The notes beneath the pieces are model-generated. The model made no database searches. It was not told the origin of the DNA and saw only the letters and a list, made by a program, of their open reading frames with translations. Made by a program: the position numbers and the translations under genes. A DNA stretch of 64,000 nucleotides from Actinoalloteichus hoggarensis (GTDB taxonomy: Bacteria > Actinomycetota > Actinomycetes > Mycobacteriales > Pseudonocardiaceae). Shown here piece by piece: positions 8,119 through 17,342 of the stretch (its first letter is position 1; each line of letters begins with the position of its first letter). The stretch spans positions 1,860,001-1,924,000 of the forward strand of contig NZ_CP022521.1 of assembly GCF_002234535.1 (NCBI RefSeq). Direction: 5' to 3'.

Positions 8119-9708
8119 GTGTTCGACACTCTCTCCGATCGTCTCACCTCGGTTCTGAAGAACCTGCGGGGCAAGGGACGACTGTCCGACGCCGACATCG
8201 ACTCGACCTGCCGCGAGATCCGCATCGCGCTGCTGGAGGCCGACGTCGCGCTTCCGGTCGTCCGGGCGTTCATCGCCCAGATCAAGGAACGCGCCAAGGG
8301 CGCCGAGGTCTCTCAGGCGTTGAACCCCGCCCAGCAGGTCGTCAAGATCGTCGACGAAGAGCTGGTCGCCATCCTGGGCGGGGAGACCCGCCGCCTCAAT
8401 CTGGCGAAGAACCCGCCGTCGGTGATCCTGCTCGCCGGTCTCCAGGGCGCCGGTAAGACGACCCTGGCGGGCAAGCTCGCCAAGTGGCTGCGGGGCCAGG
8501 GTCACACCCCGTTGCTGGTGGCCTGTGACCTTCAGCGGCCGAACGCGGTCACCCAGCTCCAGGTGGTCGGCGAGCAGGCGGGCGTCCCGGTGTACGCCCC
8601 CGAGCCGGGCAACGGCGTGGGCAATCCGGTCGAGGTCGCTCGGCAGTCGATCCTGGAGGCGGAGCGGGCCCAGCACGACATCGTGCTCGTGGACACCGCC
8701 GGTCGTCTCGGCGTCGACGAGGAGATGATGCGGCAGGCCGCGGACATCCGCGACGCCGTCTCGCCCGACGAGATCCTCTTCGTCCTGGACGCGATGGTCG
8801 GTCAGGACGCGGTCAACACCGCCGAGGCGTTCCGGGACGGCGTCGGCTTCACCGGCGTGGTGCTGACGAAGCTCGACGGCGACGCCCGAGGCGGCGCTGC
8901 GCTGTCGGTCCGGCACGTCACCGGCCAGCCGATCCTCTTCGCCTCCAACGGGGAGAAACTGGACGACTTCGACGTCTTCCACCCCGATCGGATGGCCAGC
9001 CGCATCCTCGGCATGGGCGACGTTCTCAGCCTCATCGAGCAGGCCGAGCAGCACTTCGACCAGGAGCAGGCGGAGAAGGCCGCCCACAAGATCGGCTCCG
9101 GCGAGCTGACGCTGGAGGACTTCCTGGAGCAGATGCTCGCCATCCGCAAGATGGGCCCGATCGCCAACCTGCTCGGGATGCTGCCGGGCGCGGGTCAGAT
9201 GAAGGATCAGCTCGCGGACTTCGATGAGAAGAGCCTCGACAGGATGCAGGCCATCATCCGCGGCATGACGCCCGCGGAGCGTGCCGATCCCAAGATCATC
9301 AATGCCTCCCGGCGGCTGCGGATCTCGCGTGGCTCCGGTGTCGCGGTCAGCGACGTCAACGATCTGGTCACCCGGTTCTTCGACGCCCGCAAGATGATGC
9401 AGCAGATGGCGGGCCGGTTCGGCATGCCCGGCGCGGGCGGCGGCGGGAGCAGCCGCAAGGGCAAGGGCAAGAAGGGGAAGAAGGGCAAGGGACGCGGCCC
9501 GACCCCGCCCAAGGTGCGCGGCGGAATGCCCGGCTTCCCCGGCGGATTCCCCGGCGGGATGCCGGGCGGCTTCCCCGGTGGTCTGCCCGGCGGACCGCAG
9601 GGCGGCGCGGGACAGATCCCGCCGGGCCTGGCAGGCATGGACCAGCTCCCGCCCGGCTTCGACCCGAGCAGGCTGACCTTCGGCGACAACAAAAAGAAGA
9701 AGAAGTGA
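8119..9708 (+). CDS. ffh: Signal recognition particle GTPase Ffh
   Basis: The SRP54 homologue binds signal sequences and 4.5S RNA and delivers ribosomes to FtsY at the membrane. 529 residues in the usual N-G-M order. G motifs are GLQGAGKTT (about 106-114), DTAGR (about 193-197) and TKLDGDARGG (about 251-260). The M domain carries the RNA-binding stretch ASRRLRISRGSG. The C-terminal tail is unusually long, with a lysine-rich patch, repeated GGxPGG units rich in Met/Phe/Pro and a terminal poly-lysine. The start is GTG. It overlaps the next gene by four bases. Confidence 0.97.
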   Translation: MFDTLSDRLTSVLKNLRGKGRLSDADIDSTCREIRIALLEADVALPVVRAFIAQIKERAKGAEVSQALNPAQQVVKIVDEELVAILGGETRRLNLAKNPPSVILLAGLQGAGKTTLAGKLAKWLRGQGHTPLLVACDLQRPNAVTQLQVVGEQAGVPVYAPEPGNGVGNPVEVARQSILEAERAQHDIVLVDTAGRLGVDEEMMRQAADIRDAVSPDEILFVLDAMVGQDAVNTAEAFRDGVGFTGVVLTKLDGDARGGAALSVRHVTGQPILFASNGEKLDDFDVFHPDRMASRILGMGDVLSLIEQAEQHFDQEQAEKAAHKIGSGELTLEDFLEQMLAIRKMGPIANLLGMLPGAGQMKDQLADFDEKSLDRMQAIIRGMTPAERADPKIINASRRLRISRGSGVAVSDVNDLVTRFFDARKMMQQMAGRFGMPGAGGGGSSRKGKGKKGKKGKGRGPTPPKVRGGMPGFPGGFPGGMPGGFPGGLPGGPQGGAGQIPPGLAGMDQLPPGFDPSRLTFGDNKKKKK

Positions 9709-10811
9709 CGCAGGCGCCGCCCGCACTGCACCTCACCGGTGTCACCCTGCCCGACGGCGTCACCCGCGACCTGTGGGTCTCGGCGGGCCGTATCGGCTTC
9801 GACCCGGTTCCCGACGCCCGGCCGCTGGCAGGCGGCTGGCTGCTGCCCGGACTGGTCGACGCGCACTGTCATATCGGGATCGACCCCACCGGGCCCGTTC
9901 CAGTGGCGGAGGCGGCCCGTCAGGCCGAGATCGAGCGCGACGCGGGCGTTTTGCTCGTCCGAGACTGCGGCGTTCCGGTCGACACTCGGCCGTTGCAGTC
10001 CCGGGACGACCTCCCGCGCATCATCCGGTCGGGCAGACACCTCGCCCGGCGCAGGCGTTATCTGCGTGATCTCGGTCTGGAGCTCGACGACCCGGCCGAA
10101 CTGCCCGCTGCCGTCGCGGCGCAGGCGGCCGAGGGCGACGGCTGGGTCAAACTCGTCGGAGACTGGATCGACCGGGAGATCGGTGATCTGGCGCCGCTGT
10201 GGCCCGACGACGTCCTCGTCGAGGCCGTGGCGGCCGCCCATCAGGCAGGCGCGCGGGTCAACGCCCATGTGTTCGGCGCGGACGCCCTGCCCGGACTCCT
10301 CGCGGCGGGCGTCGACTGCATCGAGCACGGCACCGGCCTCACCGACGACACCATCGACCTGATGGCGCGGCAGGGCACCGCACTGGTGCCCACCCTGATC
10401 AACACGGCCGAGTTCCTCACCATCGCCGACTCGGCGGTCCGGTTCCCCCGCTACGCCGCGCACATGCGTGCGCTGCACGCGCGCAGGCTGCCGACCGTCG
10501 CGGCGGCGGCGGAGGCGGGGGTGCCCGTCTTCGCGGGCACCGACGCGGGCAGTTCCGCGGGAACGGGCATCGGGCACGGTCGCATCGCCGACGAGGTGAT
10601 CGCGCTGGCCGAGGCAGGCCTGTCGCGACGGCAGGCGCTCGGCGCGGCCAGCTGGGCGGCACGTGACTGGCTCGGCTTCCCCGGCCTGGTCGACGGCGCG
10701 TCGGCGGACCTGGTGATCTACGACGCGGACCCGAGGGACGACCTCGCCGTCCTGCGTTCGCCGAGGGACGTCGTGTTACGCGGCGTGGTACATCCGGGCA
10801 GCGGACGCTGA
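9705..10811 (+). CDS. Amidohydrolase-family protein
   Basis: Metal-dependent hydrolase of the imidazolonepropionase/prolidase-like amidohydrolase superfamily, 368 residues, normal size. Metal-binding motifs are DAHCHIG (about 52-58), HVFG, EHGTG and the late GTDAG. A putative metal-bridging Lys lies in GWVKLVGDW. The composite beta-domain ends (WLLPGLVDAH, ADLVIYDADP) are typical. GTG overlaps the ffh stop (GTGA), so it is translationally coupled. The same family sits after ffh in other actinobacteria. The substrate is unknown. Confidence 0.9.
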   Translation: MTQAPPALHLTGVTLPDGVTRDLWVSAGRIGFDPVPDARPLAGGWLLPGLVDAHCHIGIDPTGPVPVAEAARQAEIERDAGVLLVRDCGVPVDTRPLQSRDDLPRIIRSGRHLARRRRYLRDLGLELDDPAELPAAVAAQAAEGDGWVKLVGDWIDREIGDLAPLWPDDVLVEAVAAAHQAGARVNAHVFGADALPGLLAAGVDCIEHGTGLTDDTIDLMARQGTALVPTLINTAEFLTIADSAVRFPRYAAHMRALHARRLPTVAAAAEAGVPVFAGTDAGSSAGTGIGHGRIADEVIALAEAGLSRRQALGAASWAARDWLGFPGLVDGASADLVIYDADPRDDLAVLRSPRDVVLRGVVHPGSGR

Positions 10812-10904
10812 GCACACGGACCCGGCGATGAGACCCGGGCTGATCACGGACCGGCCGCAGGTCGGCCGGGGCTGACCGTCGAGGCGCGGTCGGAAGGACA
10901 GGTT

Positions 10905-12236
10905 GTGGGCAACGAACCTCCCCTGAACAGTGACGACCCCGACGGCACGCCGAAGGCCGAGCGCGTTTCCGACGCGGCGGCCGGGCCACAGGGCCAGATC
11001 GAGGGTGACGGAACTCCGCAGGCTCAGGCACGATCCGAGGCGCCGGAGCCCGGCGGCGCCGCGGCAGGCCGTGCCGGCACGGCGGCCGGACCCGCCGCAC
11101 CGATCGACGAGCCCGCCGACACGGACCCCGCCACCCCGGCGAGCGGGCAGGCGGGCACCCCCCAGGCCGCTCTCACAGCCGAACACCGTCCCGACCGAAC
11201 GCTCGACGCGTCCTCCGCCGCCGAGCAGCATCGGCCGGGGACGACGCCGATGCCCGGCACCGCAGGCGGCGGTTCCCCCGGTCGGGCCCCCGGCAGTCCG
11301 GTGGCGGTGGTCCCCGGTATGACGCCGGGTGCGTCTTCCCCCGCCGCTCCGCCGCCGGGCGGGCTCCCTCCGGGGGCGGCCGGGCCCGGTGTCGGGCAGC
11401 ATCCAGGGGCCGCGCCCGTCCCGTATCCCTCGGCGCCGTCCTGGGCGAGTTACGGAAGGCCGATGGGCGGCGTTCAGGACGGCTACGATCCCAGGCTTCA
11501 CTCCCGTTACTGGGAGGCCCAGCTGGAGGCGGGGGCCCGGAGCAGCCTGCACTGGGGATTCCTGGCCTTCTTCCTCGGCTGGGGCGGCTACTACCTCACC
11601 GGCATGCTGCTCTCGGTCGTCATGTCGGGTCGGTTCGAGAACTTCGATCAGCTCGACCCCCCGCCACTCGGTCCGTTGCTGCTGCTCTCCCTGCTGCCCA
11701 ACCTGTTCCTCGGGCTCGGTCCTGCCGTGCTGTCGTGGTGGAAGGGCAGCGGGACGCGCCGGGACTTCGGCATCGTGCCGAAATGGCGTGACGTGTGGGT
11801 CGGGCTGTCCTGTGGGGGCGCGGGTCTGCTCGGCGCCTTCATCGTCGCTCTGATGGTGATGGGCGACGCGGTCGAGAACGGCGATGAGAGCGCCATCAGC
11901 GGGATGGGCGCGTTGTTCGAAGGCCAGGCGATCTGGGTCTTCTGTCTCGCCCTGTTCATGTTCATCGGCGCACCGCTCACCGAGGAGCTGCTGGTCCGAG
12001 GCGCGCTCTGGGGTGCCCTTGAGCATTTCAAGGTGCCGCGTTACGCCGTCCTCCTGCTGACCACCTTCGTCTTCGCGTTGATTCACGAGGAGCCGATGCG
12101 GACGCCCATCCTGTTGGTCGGCGGCCTGGCCATGGGAATCGCCCGAATGATCACCGGCCGGGTCTCCGCCGCGATCATCGCCCATGCCGCCTACAACTTC
12201 CTGCCGGCGTTGATCTTCTACACCCAGTTCTCCTGA
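10905..12236 (+). CDS. CPBP-family intramembrane metalloprotease with long Pro/Ala-rich N-terminus
   Basis: 443 residues. The first roughly 190 are a disordered Pro/Gly/Ala/Thr-rich cytoplasmic tail. Then come about eight membrane helices with the CPBP (Abi/CAAX-protease-like) motifs EELLVRG, FALIHE and HAAYNF, giving the paired glutamates, histidines and asparagine of the active site. GTG at 10905 follows GGAAGG by seven bases. It is the first of two tandem paralogues. Family members process prenylated or membrane proteins or protect against bacteriocins; no substrate can be inferred here. Confidence 0.9.
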   Translation: MGNEPPLNSDDPDGTPKAERVSDAAAGPQGQIEGDGTPQAQARSEAPEPGGAAAGRAGTAAGPAAPIDEPADTDPATPASGQAGTPQAALTAEHRPDRTLDASSAAEQHRPGTTPMPGTAGGGSPGRAPGSPVAVVPGMTPGASSPAAPPPGGLPPGAAGPGVGQHPGAAPVPYPSAPSWASYGRPMGGVQDGYDPRLHSRYWEAQLEAGARSSLHWGFLAFFLGWGGYYLTGMLLSVVMSGRFENFDQLDPPPLGPLLLLSLLPNLFLGLGPAVLSWWKGSGTRRDFGIVPKWRDVWVGLSCGGAGLLGAFIVALMVMGDAVENGDESAISGMGALFEGQAIWVFCLALFMFIGAPLTEELLVRGALWGALEHFKVPRYAVLLLTTFVFALIHEEPMRTPILLVGGLAMGIARMITGRVSAAIIAHAAYNFLPALIFYTQFS

Positions 12237-12466
12237 ACCGCCGCCGGCCGGCCGGCCCGACGGCGAATCACGGTGGTGACGCCGCCGCCTCCTCCCGGTC
12301 GGAATCGGCGGTACGGGCGGTTCTCATGCCTCCGTGGACTGCCGCGGGCCCGTCGATACGGACTAGCCTCGACGAAGGGCACCGATTCAGACCGAGCACC
12401 CGCGTGTGGGAGGCGGAGCGCTCGTCGGGACCCGCAGAGATGGCTGCCTGGCCTTGACGAAGCGGG

Positions 12467-13324
12467 GTGTGGGTGAGCGAGCCCGAGAAGTCGCGGAAGC
12501 GAAGCGGCGGACACGCGGAAATCGACGATACCGACTTCACCGGCACCGTACCTCCGAAGGCAGGCGGGAATGGCGTCAGGGCGACGCGAGCGGGGTCCGT
12601 GGTCGCCGCGCCGCCGAAAGCCGCGCCGCCGCACCGTTGGGGATTCGGCGTCTTCTTTCTCTCGCAACTGGTCTTTCTCCTCTCCTCGGTCTTCGTGGTC
12701 GCGCCGTTCGGCGACACGACCGAGGATCCCGGGCTGCGACCCGCCGTGCTGCTGATCGGACTGATCGTCCCGACGGTCCTCTCGGCCACGGTGGTCGTGG
12801 TCGCCACCCTGGTCCGGGGCAACGGCCCCCGGGCGGATCTGGGACTGCGCTGGTCGTGGGCCGACGTCCGGACGGGGCTGGGCCTGGGCGCGGTCGGGAT
12901 CGTGCTCACGCTGGGCGCGTCCCGGCTCTGGACGAACTGGGTGGGGGAGGACCAGGCGACCTCCGCCGTCGGCTCGCTGCTGGACGATCTCCGGTTGCCC
13001 CCCGTGCTGGCGGTGCTGATCTTCCTGCATCTGCTGGTGCTGGCGCCGCTGTGTGAGGAGCTGGTGTTCCGGGGCGCGTTGTGGGGCGCGATGGATCGGC
13101 TGCGCTGGAGCCGGTGGAGCGCCTTCGCGGTGACCACGGCGCTCTTCGCCGTCGCACACCTGGAACCGGCCCGCACTCCGCTGCTGCTGATCATCGGCAT
13201 CCCGATCGGGCTTGCCAGGCTCTTCACCGGACGGCTGATCGCGGCCGTCATCGCGCATCAGGTGAACAATCTGCTGCCCGCGCTGGGCGTCCTGTTGCTG
13301 GCCCTCGGCGTCATCCCGACCTGA
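12467..13324 (+). CDS. Second CPBP-family intramembrane metalloprotease
   Basis: 285 residues, with a charged tail of about 60 residues and then a membrane domain with EELVFRG, AVAHLEP and HQVNN. These are the same catalytic signatures as the gene upstream, but the tail is shorter and the core clearly diverged, so the duplication is old. A GTG at 12473 is an equally good start. Both copies lie between the ffh-amidohydrolase pair and rpsP, where other actinobacteria carry variable genes. Confidence 0.88.
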   Translation: MWVSEPEKSRKRSGGHAEIDDTDFTGTVPPKAGGNGVRATRAGSVVAAPPKAAPPHRWGFGVFFLSQLVFLLSSVFVVAPFGDTTEDPGLRPAVLLIGLIVPTVLSATVVVVATLVRGNGPRADLGLRWSWADVRTGLGLGAVGIVLTLGASRLWTNWVGEDQATSAVGSLLDDLRLPPVLAVLIFLHLLVLAPLCEELVFRGALWGAMDRLRWSRWSAFAVTTALFAVAHLEPARTPLLLIIGIPIGLARLFTGRLIAAVIAHQVNNLLPALGVLLLALGVIPT

Positions 13325-13582
13325 CGGGACGGGACGGGCGTCCGGGGGCGCCGACCGATGTCACCCGGCTCGGCCACCGTGCCTGCGGCGTGCGTGGCGA
13401 GGGACGGGGTTCCTCCGCCGCGGTCGCGGTCTGGCAGAATGTCTCCTTGTCCGCCATGGCGTCGGTCCCTCTCACTGACTCGTGGCCAGCTAGATGATGT
13501 CCGAACGCTCGGACCCGTCGCCCCACTCGGGCCTGCGGGCGTTCACCCATGAGCAACGAGAGCTTGAGGAGCACCTGTACCC

Positions 13583-14035
13583 GTGGCCGTCAAGATCAAG
13601 CTGATGCGGCTTGGCAAGATCCGTGCGCCGTACTACCGGATCGTCGTCGCCGACTCGCGCACCCGCCGTAACGGCAAGGCGATCGAGACCATCGGCAAAT
13701 ACCACCCGACCGAGGAGCCCAGCTTCATCGAGGTCGACGGTGAGCGCGCTCAGTACTGGCTGGGTGTCGGCGCGCAGCCGACCGAGCCCGTGCAGCGGCT
13801 GCTGGAGCTGACCGGCGACTGGCAGCGCTTCAAGGGCCTGCCCGTGCCCGAGGGCGTGCTGAAGGTCAAGGAGCCGAAGCCCGACAAGCAGGCGCTGTTC
13901 GCGGCGGCGCTCGCGGCGGCGGGCGAGGAGCCCATGGCCGACGCGACGACGCCGAAGAAGAAGGCCGCCAAGAAGGCCGACGAGCCCAAGGCCGAGGCCG
14001 AGGGCGGCGAGAAGACCGCGGACGGCCAGGCGTGA
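13583..14035 (+). CDS. rpsP: 30S ribosomal protein S16
   Basis: Small-subunit assembly protein. 150 residues: the S16 core ([20 protein letters not shown] through about 85) followed by an actinobacterial Ala/Lys/Glu-rich tail of about 65 residues containing [19 protein letters not shown] start with GAGGAG at 13566-13571, 11 bases upstream. First gene of the rpsP-khpA-rimM run, each overlapping the next by four bases. A candidate -10 CAGAAT lies upstream near 13435 but is weak. Confidence 0.97.
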   Translation: MAVKIKLMRLGKIRAPYYRIVVADSRTRRNGKAIETIGKYHPTEEPSFIEVDGERAQYWLGVGAQPTEPVQRLLELTGDWQRFKGLPVPEGVLKVKEPKPDKQALFAAALAAAGEEPMADATTPKKKAAKKADEPKAEAEGGEKTADGQA

Positions 14036-14271
14036 GCGTCCTCGCGGACGCCCTGGAACACCTGGTCCGAGGGATCGTGACCAACCCGGACGACGTCCGA
14101 GTTCAGCTGATCACCTCCCGGCGGGGACGCACCCTCGAGGTGCACGTGCACCCTGACGACCTGGGCAAGGTCATCGGCCGCAGTGGGCGTACGGCCACTG
14201 CGCTGCGCACCGTGATGGCCGGCATCGGCGGTCGCGGTGTGCGGGTGGACGTGGTCGACACCGACCGTTGA
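14032..14271 (+). CDS. khpA: KH-domain RNA-binding protein KhpA
   Basis: 79-residue single KH domain with the RNA-binding loop GRSG in [17 protein letters not shown]. Homologues bind RNA widely and influence ribosome assembly and cell division, usually with KhpB/Jag. GTG overlaps the rpsP stop and its own stop overlaps rimM, so it is translated with the ribosome-maturation operon. The placement between rpsP and rimM is conserved in Gram-positive bacteria. Confidence 0.95.
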   Translation: MSVLADALEHLVRGIVTNPDDVRVQLITSRRGRTLEVHVHPDDLGKVIGRSGRTATALRTVMAGIGGRGVRVDVVDTDR

Positions 14272-14843
14272 CGCCAGAGGTGACCAGGAACCGAAGTCGA
14301 GACGACGACTCTGCCGACTCCCTGCTCGTGGGGCGGGTGAGCAGGCCGCACGGCGTCCGAGGTGAACTCGTCGTCGACGTGCGGACGGACTCTCCGGCGG
14401 AGCGGTTCGTCGTCGACGGCATCGTCGAGGCCCGGCTGCGAGACGGCGGTTCTCAGTCGCTCACCGTGACGGCCGCGAGGTCGCACGGTGAGCGACTGCT
14501 GCTGAGCGTGGCCGGTGTCTCGGACCGAGACGGCGCGGAGCGCCTGCGCGGCGCTCTGCTGACCGTGCCGAAGTCGTCGCTGCCTCCCACGCAGGACCCG
14601 GACGAGTACTACGATCACCAGCTCGAGGGACTCGCCGCCGTGCTGCCGGACGGCTCGCCGCTCGGCGTGGTCCGCGAGGTGTTGCACGGGGCCGGCGGCG
14701 ATCTGCTCGCCGTGCGTCTCACCGGCGGTGACGAGGCGTTGATCCCCTTCGTCCGGGAGATCGTGCCGACGGTGGACGTCGACACGGGCGTGCTCGTCGT
14801 CGATCCGCCGCCCGGCCTGGTGGACGATCAGTTCGAGGAATGA
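14268..14843 (+). CDS. rimM: 16S rRNA processing protein RimM
   Basis: 30S maturation factor that binds S19. 191 residues: N-terminal RimM barrel (LLVGRVSRPHGVRGELVV), then a PRC-barrel-like half with DPDEYYDHQLEGL and the ending ALIPFVREIVP. A TTG start overlapping the khpA stop gives the coupled start; a GTG four codons later is the alternative. Confidence 0.94.
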   Translation: MTPEVTRNRSRDDDSADSLLVGRVSRPHGVRGELVVDVRTDSPAERFVVDGIVEARLRDGGSQSLTVTAARSHGERLLLSVAGVSDRDGAERLRGALLTVPKSSLPPTQDPDEYYDHQLEGLAAVLPDGSPLGVVREVLHGAGGDLLAVRLTGGDEALIPFVREIVPTVDVDTGVLVVDPPPGLVDDQFEE

Positions 14844-15009
14844 GCTCGCGGCGCACGTGTGTCGGTGGTCATCCCGTTCGTCGGCGGCCGTTCTCGGTGC
14901 TGTCAGTGGTTCCGACACGGGGCCCGGTCGCGTGCGCCGTCCGGCGGCAGTGGTTCGACGTCCTGTGGGCCGTGCGTCCAGGCCCGGCGGCGGCAGGTGA
15001 AGGGGAACA

Positions 15010-15813
15010 GTGCGGATCGACGTCATCACCATCTTCCCGGAGTATCTCGACCCGCTGCGGGCCGCGCTGCTCGGCAAGGCGATCGATCGCGGTCTGATCG
15101 AGGTCGGGGTGCACGACCTGCGAGACTGGACGCACGACGTGCATCGAGCCGTGGACGACAGCCCGTACGGCGGCGGTCCCGGCATGGTGATGAAGCCCCA
15201 GGTCTGGGGACCCGCGTTGTCGGATGTCTGTGCTCCCCGTCCGGATCGCGAAGGCCCGCCGACGCTGATCGTCCCCACTCCGGCGGGCCGGCGCTTCGAT
15301 CAGCGCACCGCCGAGGAGCTCGCCGGGTGTTCGTGGCTCGTCTTCGCCTGCGGCCGGTACGAGGGCATCGACGAGCGGGTGGTTCAGGACGCCGCGGAGC
15401 GAATGCCGGTCCGTGAGCTCTCCATCGGCGACTATGTGCTGGTCGGCGGGGAGGTGGCGGTGCTCACCATGGTCGAGGCGGTCAGCAGGCTGCTGCCCGG
15501 CGTGCTCGGCAACCCCGCCTCGGCACAGGAGGACTCGTTCTCCGACGGGCTGTTGGAGGGCCCCTCCTACACTCGGCCGGAGGTGTGGCGAGACCGGCCG
15601 GTGCCGGAGGTGCTGCGCTCAGGCAACCACGCGGCCATCCGGAGGTGGCGTCGCGACCAGTCCATCGTCCGCACCTATCACCGCAGGCCGGACCTACTGG
15701 CGGCGCTGGACGAGGCCGCGCTCGACAAGCATGACCGTCGGCTGCTGGCCGAGCTTCACGAGTCGGTGCACGGCGAAGGCGAGTCCGGTGGTTCAGGCGG
15801 CCCGATTTCATGA
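15010..15813 (+). CDS. trmD: tRNA (guanine37-N1)-methyltransferase
   Basis: Makes m1G37 in tRNAs reading CNN codons, preventing +1 frameshifts. 267 residues, a SPOUT-fold homodimer. Motifs are RIDVITIFPEY at the N-terminus, DDSPYGGGPGMVMKP and CGRYEGIDERV, with the knot residues in SIGDYVLVGGEVA. GTG start after AAGGGGAA. The 166 bases between rimM and trmD show no gene. Confidence 0.97.
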   Translation: MRIDVITIFPEYLDPLRAALLGKAIDRGLIEVGVHDLRDWTHDVHRAVDDSPYGGGPGMVMKPQVWGPALSDVCAPRPDREGPPTLIVPTPAGRRFDQRTAEELAGCSWLVFACGRYEGIDERVVQDAAERMPVRELSIGDYVLVGGEVAVLTMVEAVSRLLPGVLGNPASAQEDSFSDGLLEGPSYTRPEVWRDRPVPEVLRSGNHAAIRRWRRDQSIVRTYHRRPDLLAALDEAALDKHDRRLLAELHESVHGEGESGGSGGPIS

Positions 15814-15914
15814 CCAGGTCGCGGCCGTGGCACACTGGAGAGGCTGCTGTCGTCGGACAGACCGACGCGCGCCAGATGCCCATTCCCATGCAGGGTCGCG
15901 CTGTGTAGACAGCC

Positions 15915-15930
15915 GTGCCCGCGCGGGCAC
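15915..15930. promoter_or_regulatory. Perfect 16-bp palindrome upstream of rplS
   Basis: GTGCCCGCGCGGGCAC is fully self-complementary and lies 35 bases before the rplS start in a 152-base gap after trmD. It could be a transcript-end hairpin of trmD or part of an L19 leader. With no loop bases it would fold with a reduced stem in RNA. Confidence 0.4.
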
Positions 15931-15965
15931 GAGATGCCCGATTGATTGACGAGGACGGACCACCG

Positions 15966-16325
15966 ATGAACACCCTGGACGCTCTGGACGCTCAGTCGCT
16001 GCGTTCCGACATCCCGGCCTTCCGGCCCGGAGACACGTTGAAGGTTCACGTCCGCGTCATCGAGGGCTCCCGCCAGCGGATCCAGGTGTTCCAGGGCGTG
16101 GTGATCCGCCGCCACGGCGGCGGAATCCGCGAGACCTTCACCGTCCGTAAGGTCTCCTTCGGCGTCGGCGTGGAGCGCACCTTCCCGGTGCACTCGCCGA
16201 ACATCGCCCAGATCGAGGTGGCGACCCGAGGTGACGTGCGCCGGGCGAAGCTGTACTACCTGCGCGAGCTCCGCGGCAAGGCCGCGAAGATCAAGGAAAA
16301 GCGCGAAACGCCGACCGCGTCCTGA
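15966..16325 (+). CDS. rplS: 50S ribosomal protein L19
   Basis: 119 residues, normal length, lying at the subunit interface. Signature motifs are [30 protein letters not shown] and [11 protein letters not shown]. The ATG at 15966 follows GAGGA by ten bases. An in-frame GTG upstream at 15915 would add residues unlike any L19 and is rejected. Confidence 0.97.
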   Translation: MNTLDALDAQSLRSDIPAFRPGDTLKVHVRVIEGSRQRIQVFQGVVIRRHGGGIRETFTVRKVSFGVGVERTFPVHSPNIAQIEVATRGDVRRAKLYYLRELRGKAAKIKEKRETPTAS

Positions 16326-16359
16326 CCGCGTTCGAGATCACGTAACGTAGCCTGGGAGC

Positions 16360-17319
16360 GTGGCAGACCTCGTGCCCTCCACCTCACCACAGGGCGAATC
16401 AGACCAGCCGAATCCCTCGGATCGACCTTCCGAATGGCAGCACAGAGACCATGCGGGGGGTGCCGGGCATTCGGGGCCGTCGTCGGCGGACGATGCCGAC
16501 GACGGCCGGGAGAAGCCGTCCAAGCCCGCGAAGAAGGGTTCCTTCTGGCGCGAGCTGTTCGTCCTGGTAGGGATCGCGGTGGTGTTGACCATCGTGATTC
16601 AGACCTTCCTGGCGAGGGTCTACGTGATCCCCTCCCAGTCGATGGAGGAGACCCTGCACGGCTGTGCGGGCTGTACCAACGACCGGGTGCTGGTCGACAA
16701 GATCACCTATCGGTTCACGGACCCGGAGCCCGGCGACGTGGTCGTCTTCCGAGGCCCGGAGGCCTGGGGACAGAACGACTTCATGACTGCCGAACCCGCC
16801 AACCCGGTGGCTCGCTTCGTGCAGAACGTCGGGGCGATGTTCGGGTTCGCCCAGCCGGACGAGAAGGACTTCGTCAAGCGGGTGATCGCCACCGGCGGCC
16901 AGACCGTCGAGTGCTGTGACGAGGAGAATCGAGTCCTCGTCGACGGCGACCCGCTGGACGAGCCGTACATCTTCTGGCAGCCGGGCCGTGGCAACACGCA
17001 GGAGCCGTTCGGCCCTGTCACGGTGCCCGACGACCACATCTGGATGATGGGCGACAACCGCAACAACTCGCTCGACTCCCGGGTGCAGGGCGGCGGCGGC
17101 GAGCTGGGTGCGGTGCCGCTGGACAACGTGATCGGCAAGGCGAGGATCGTCGTGCTGCCCCCGCAGCGATGGCAGGGCATCAGCGATCACGACCCGCAGC
17201 AGTCGGTGCTGAGCGCGCCCGCCTGGCAGGCGGCGGTGCCCGCCGGGCTCGGTCTGCTGGGCGCCTTCCCGACGCTCTGGCTGGGTCGCAGGCTCCTCGG
17301 CCGCCGAGACCGGGACTGA
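16360..17319 (+). CDS. lepB: Type I signal peptidase
   Basis: Cleaves signal peptides of exported proteins. 319 residues. A cytoplasmic, acidic and disordered tail (about 1-65) precedes one membrane helix. The catalytic Ser is in PSQSMEETL and the general-base Lys in [12 protein letters not shown], with [11 protein letters not shown] further on. A second hydrophobic segment near the C-terminus ([16 protein letters not shown]) ends in an arginine-rich tail, as in several actinobacterial enzymes. An extra CAGC...ECCD cysteine set lies in the extracytoplasmic part. GTG start. Confidence 0.96.
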   Translation: MADLVPSTSPQGESDQPNPSDRPSEWQHRDHAGGAGHSGPSSADDADDGREKPSKPAKKGSFWRELFVLVGIAVVLTIVIQTFLARVYVIPSQSMEETLHGCAGCTNDRVLVDKITYRFTDPEPGDVVVFRGPEAWGQNDFMTAEPANPVARFVQNVGAMFGFAQPDEKDFVKRVIATGGQTVECCDEENRVLVDGDPLDEPYIFWQPGRGNTQEPFGPVTVPDDHIWMMGDNRNNSLDSRVQGGGGELGAVPLDNVIGKARIVVLPPQRWQGISDHDPQQSVLSAPAWQAAVPAGLGLLGAFPTLWLGRRLLGRRDRD

Positions 17320-17342
17320 CACGAGAAGAGACGCGGCGGGCC

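Noticed and set aside
8038-9726. 562-codon minus-strand frame opposite ffh
   Set aside because: Antisense shadow of a highly conserved gene.
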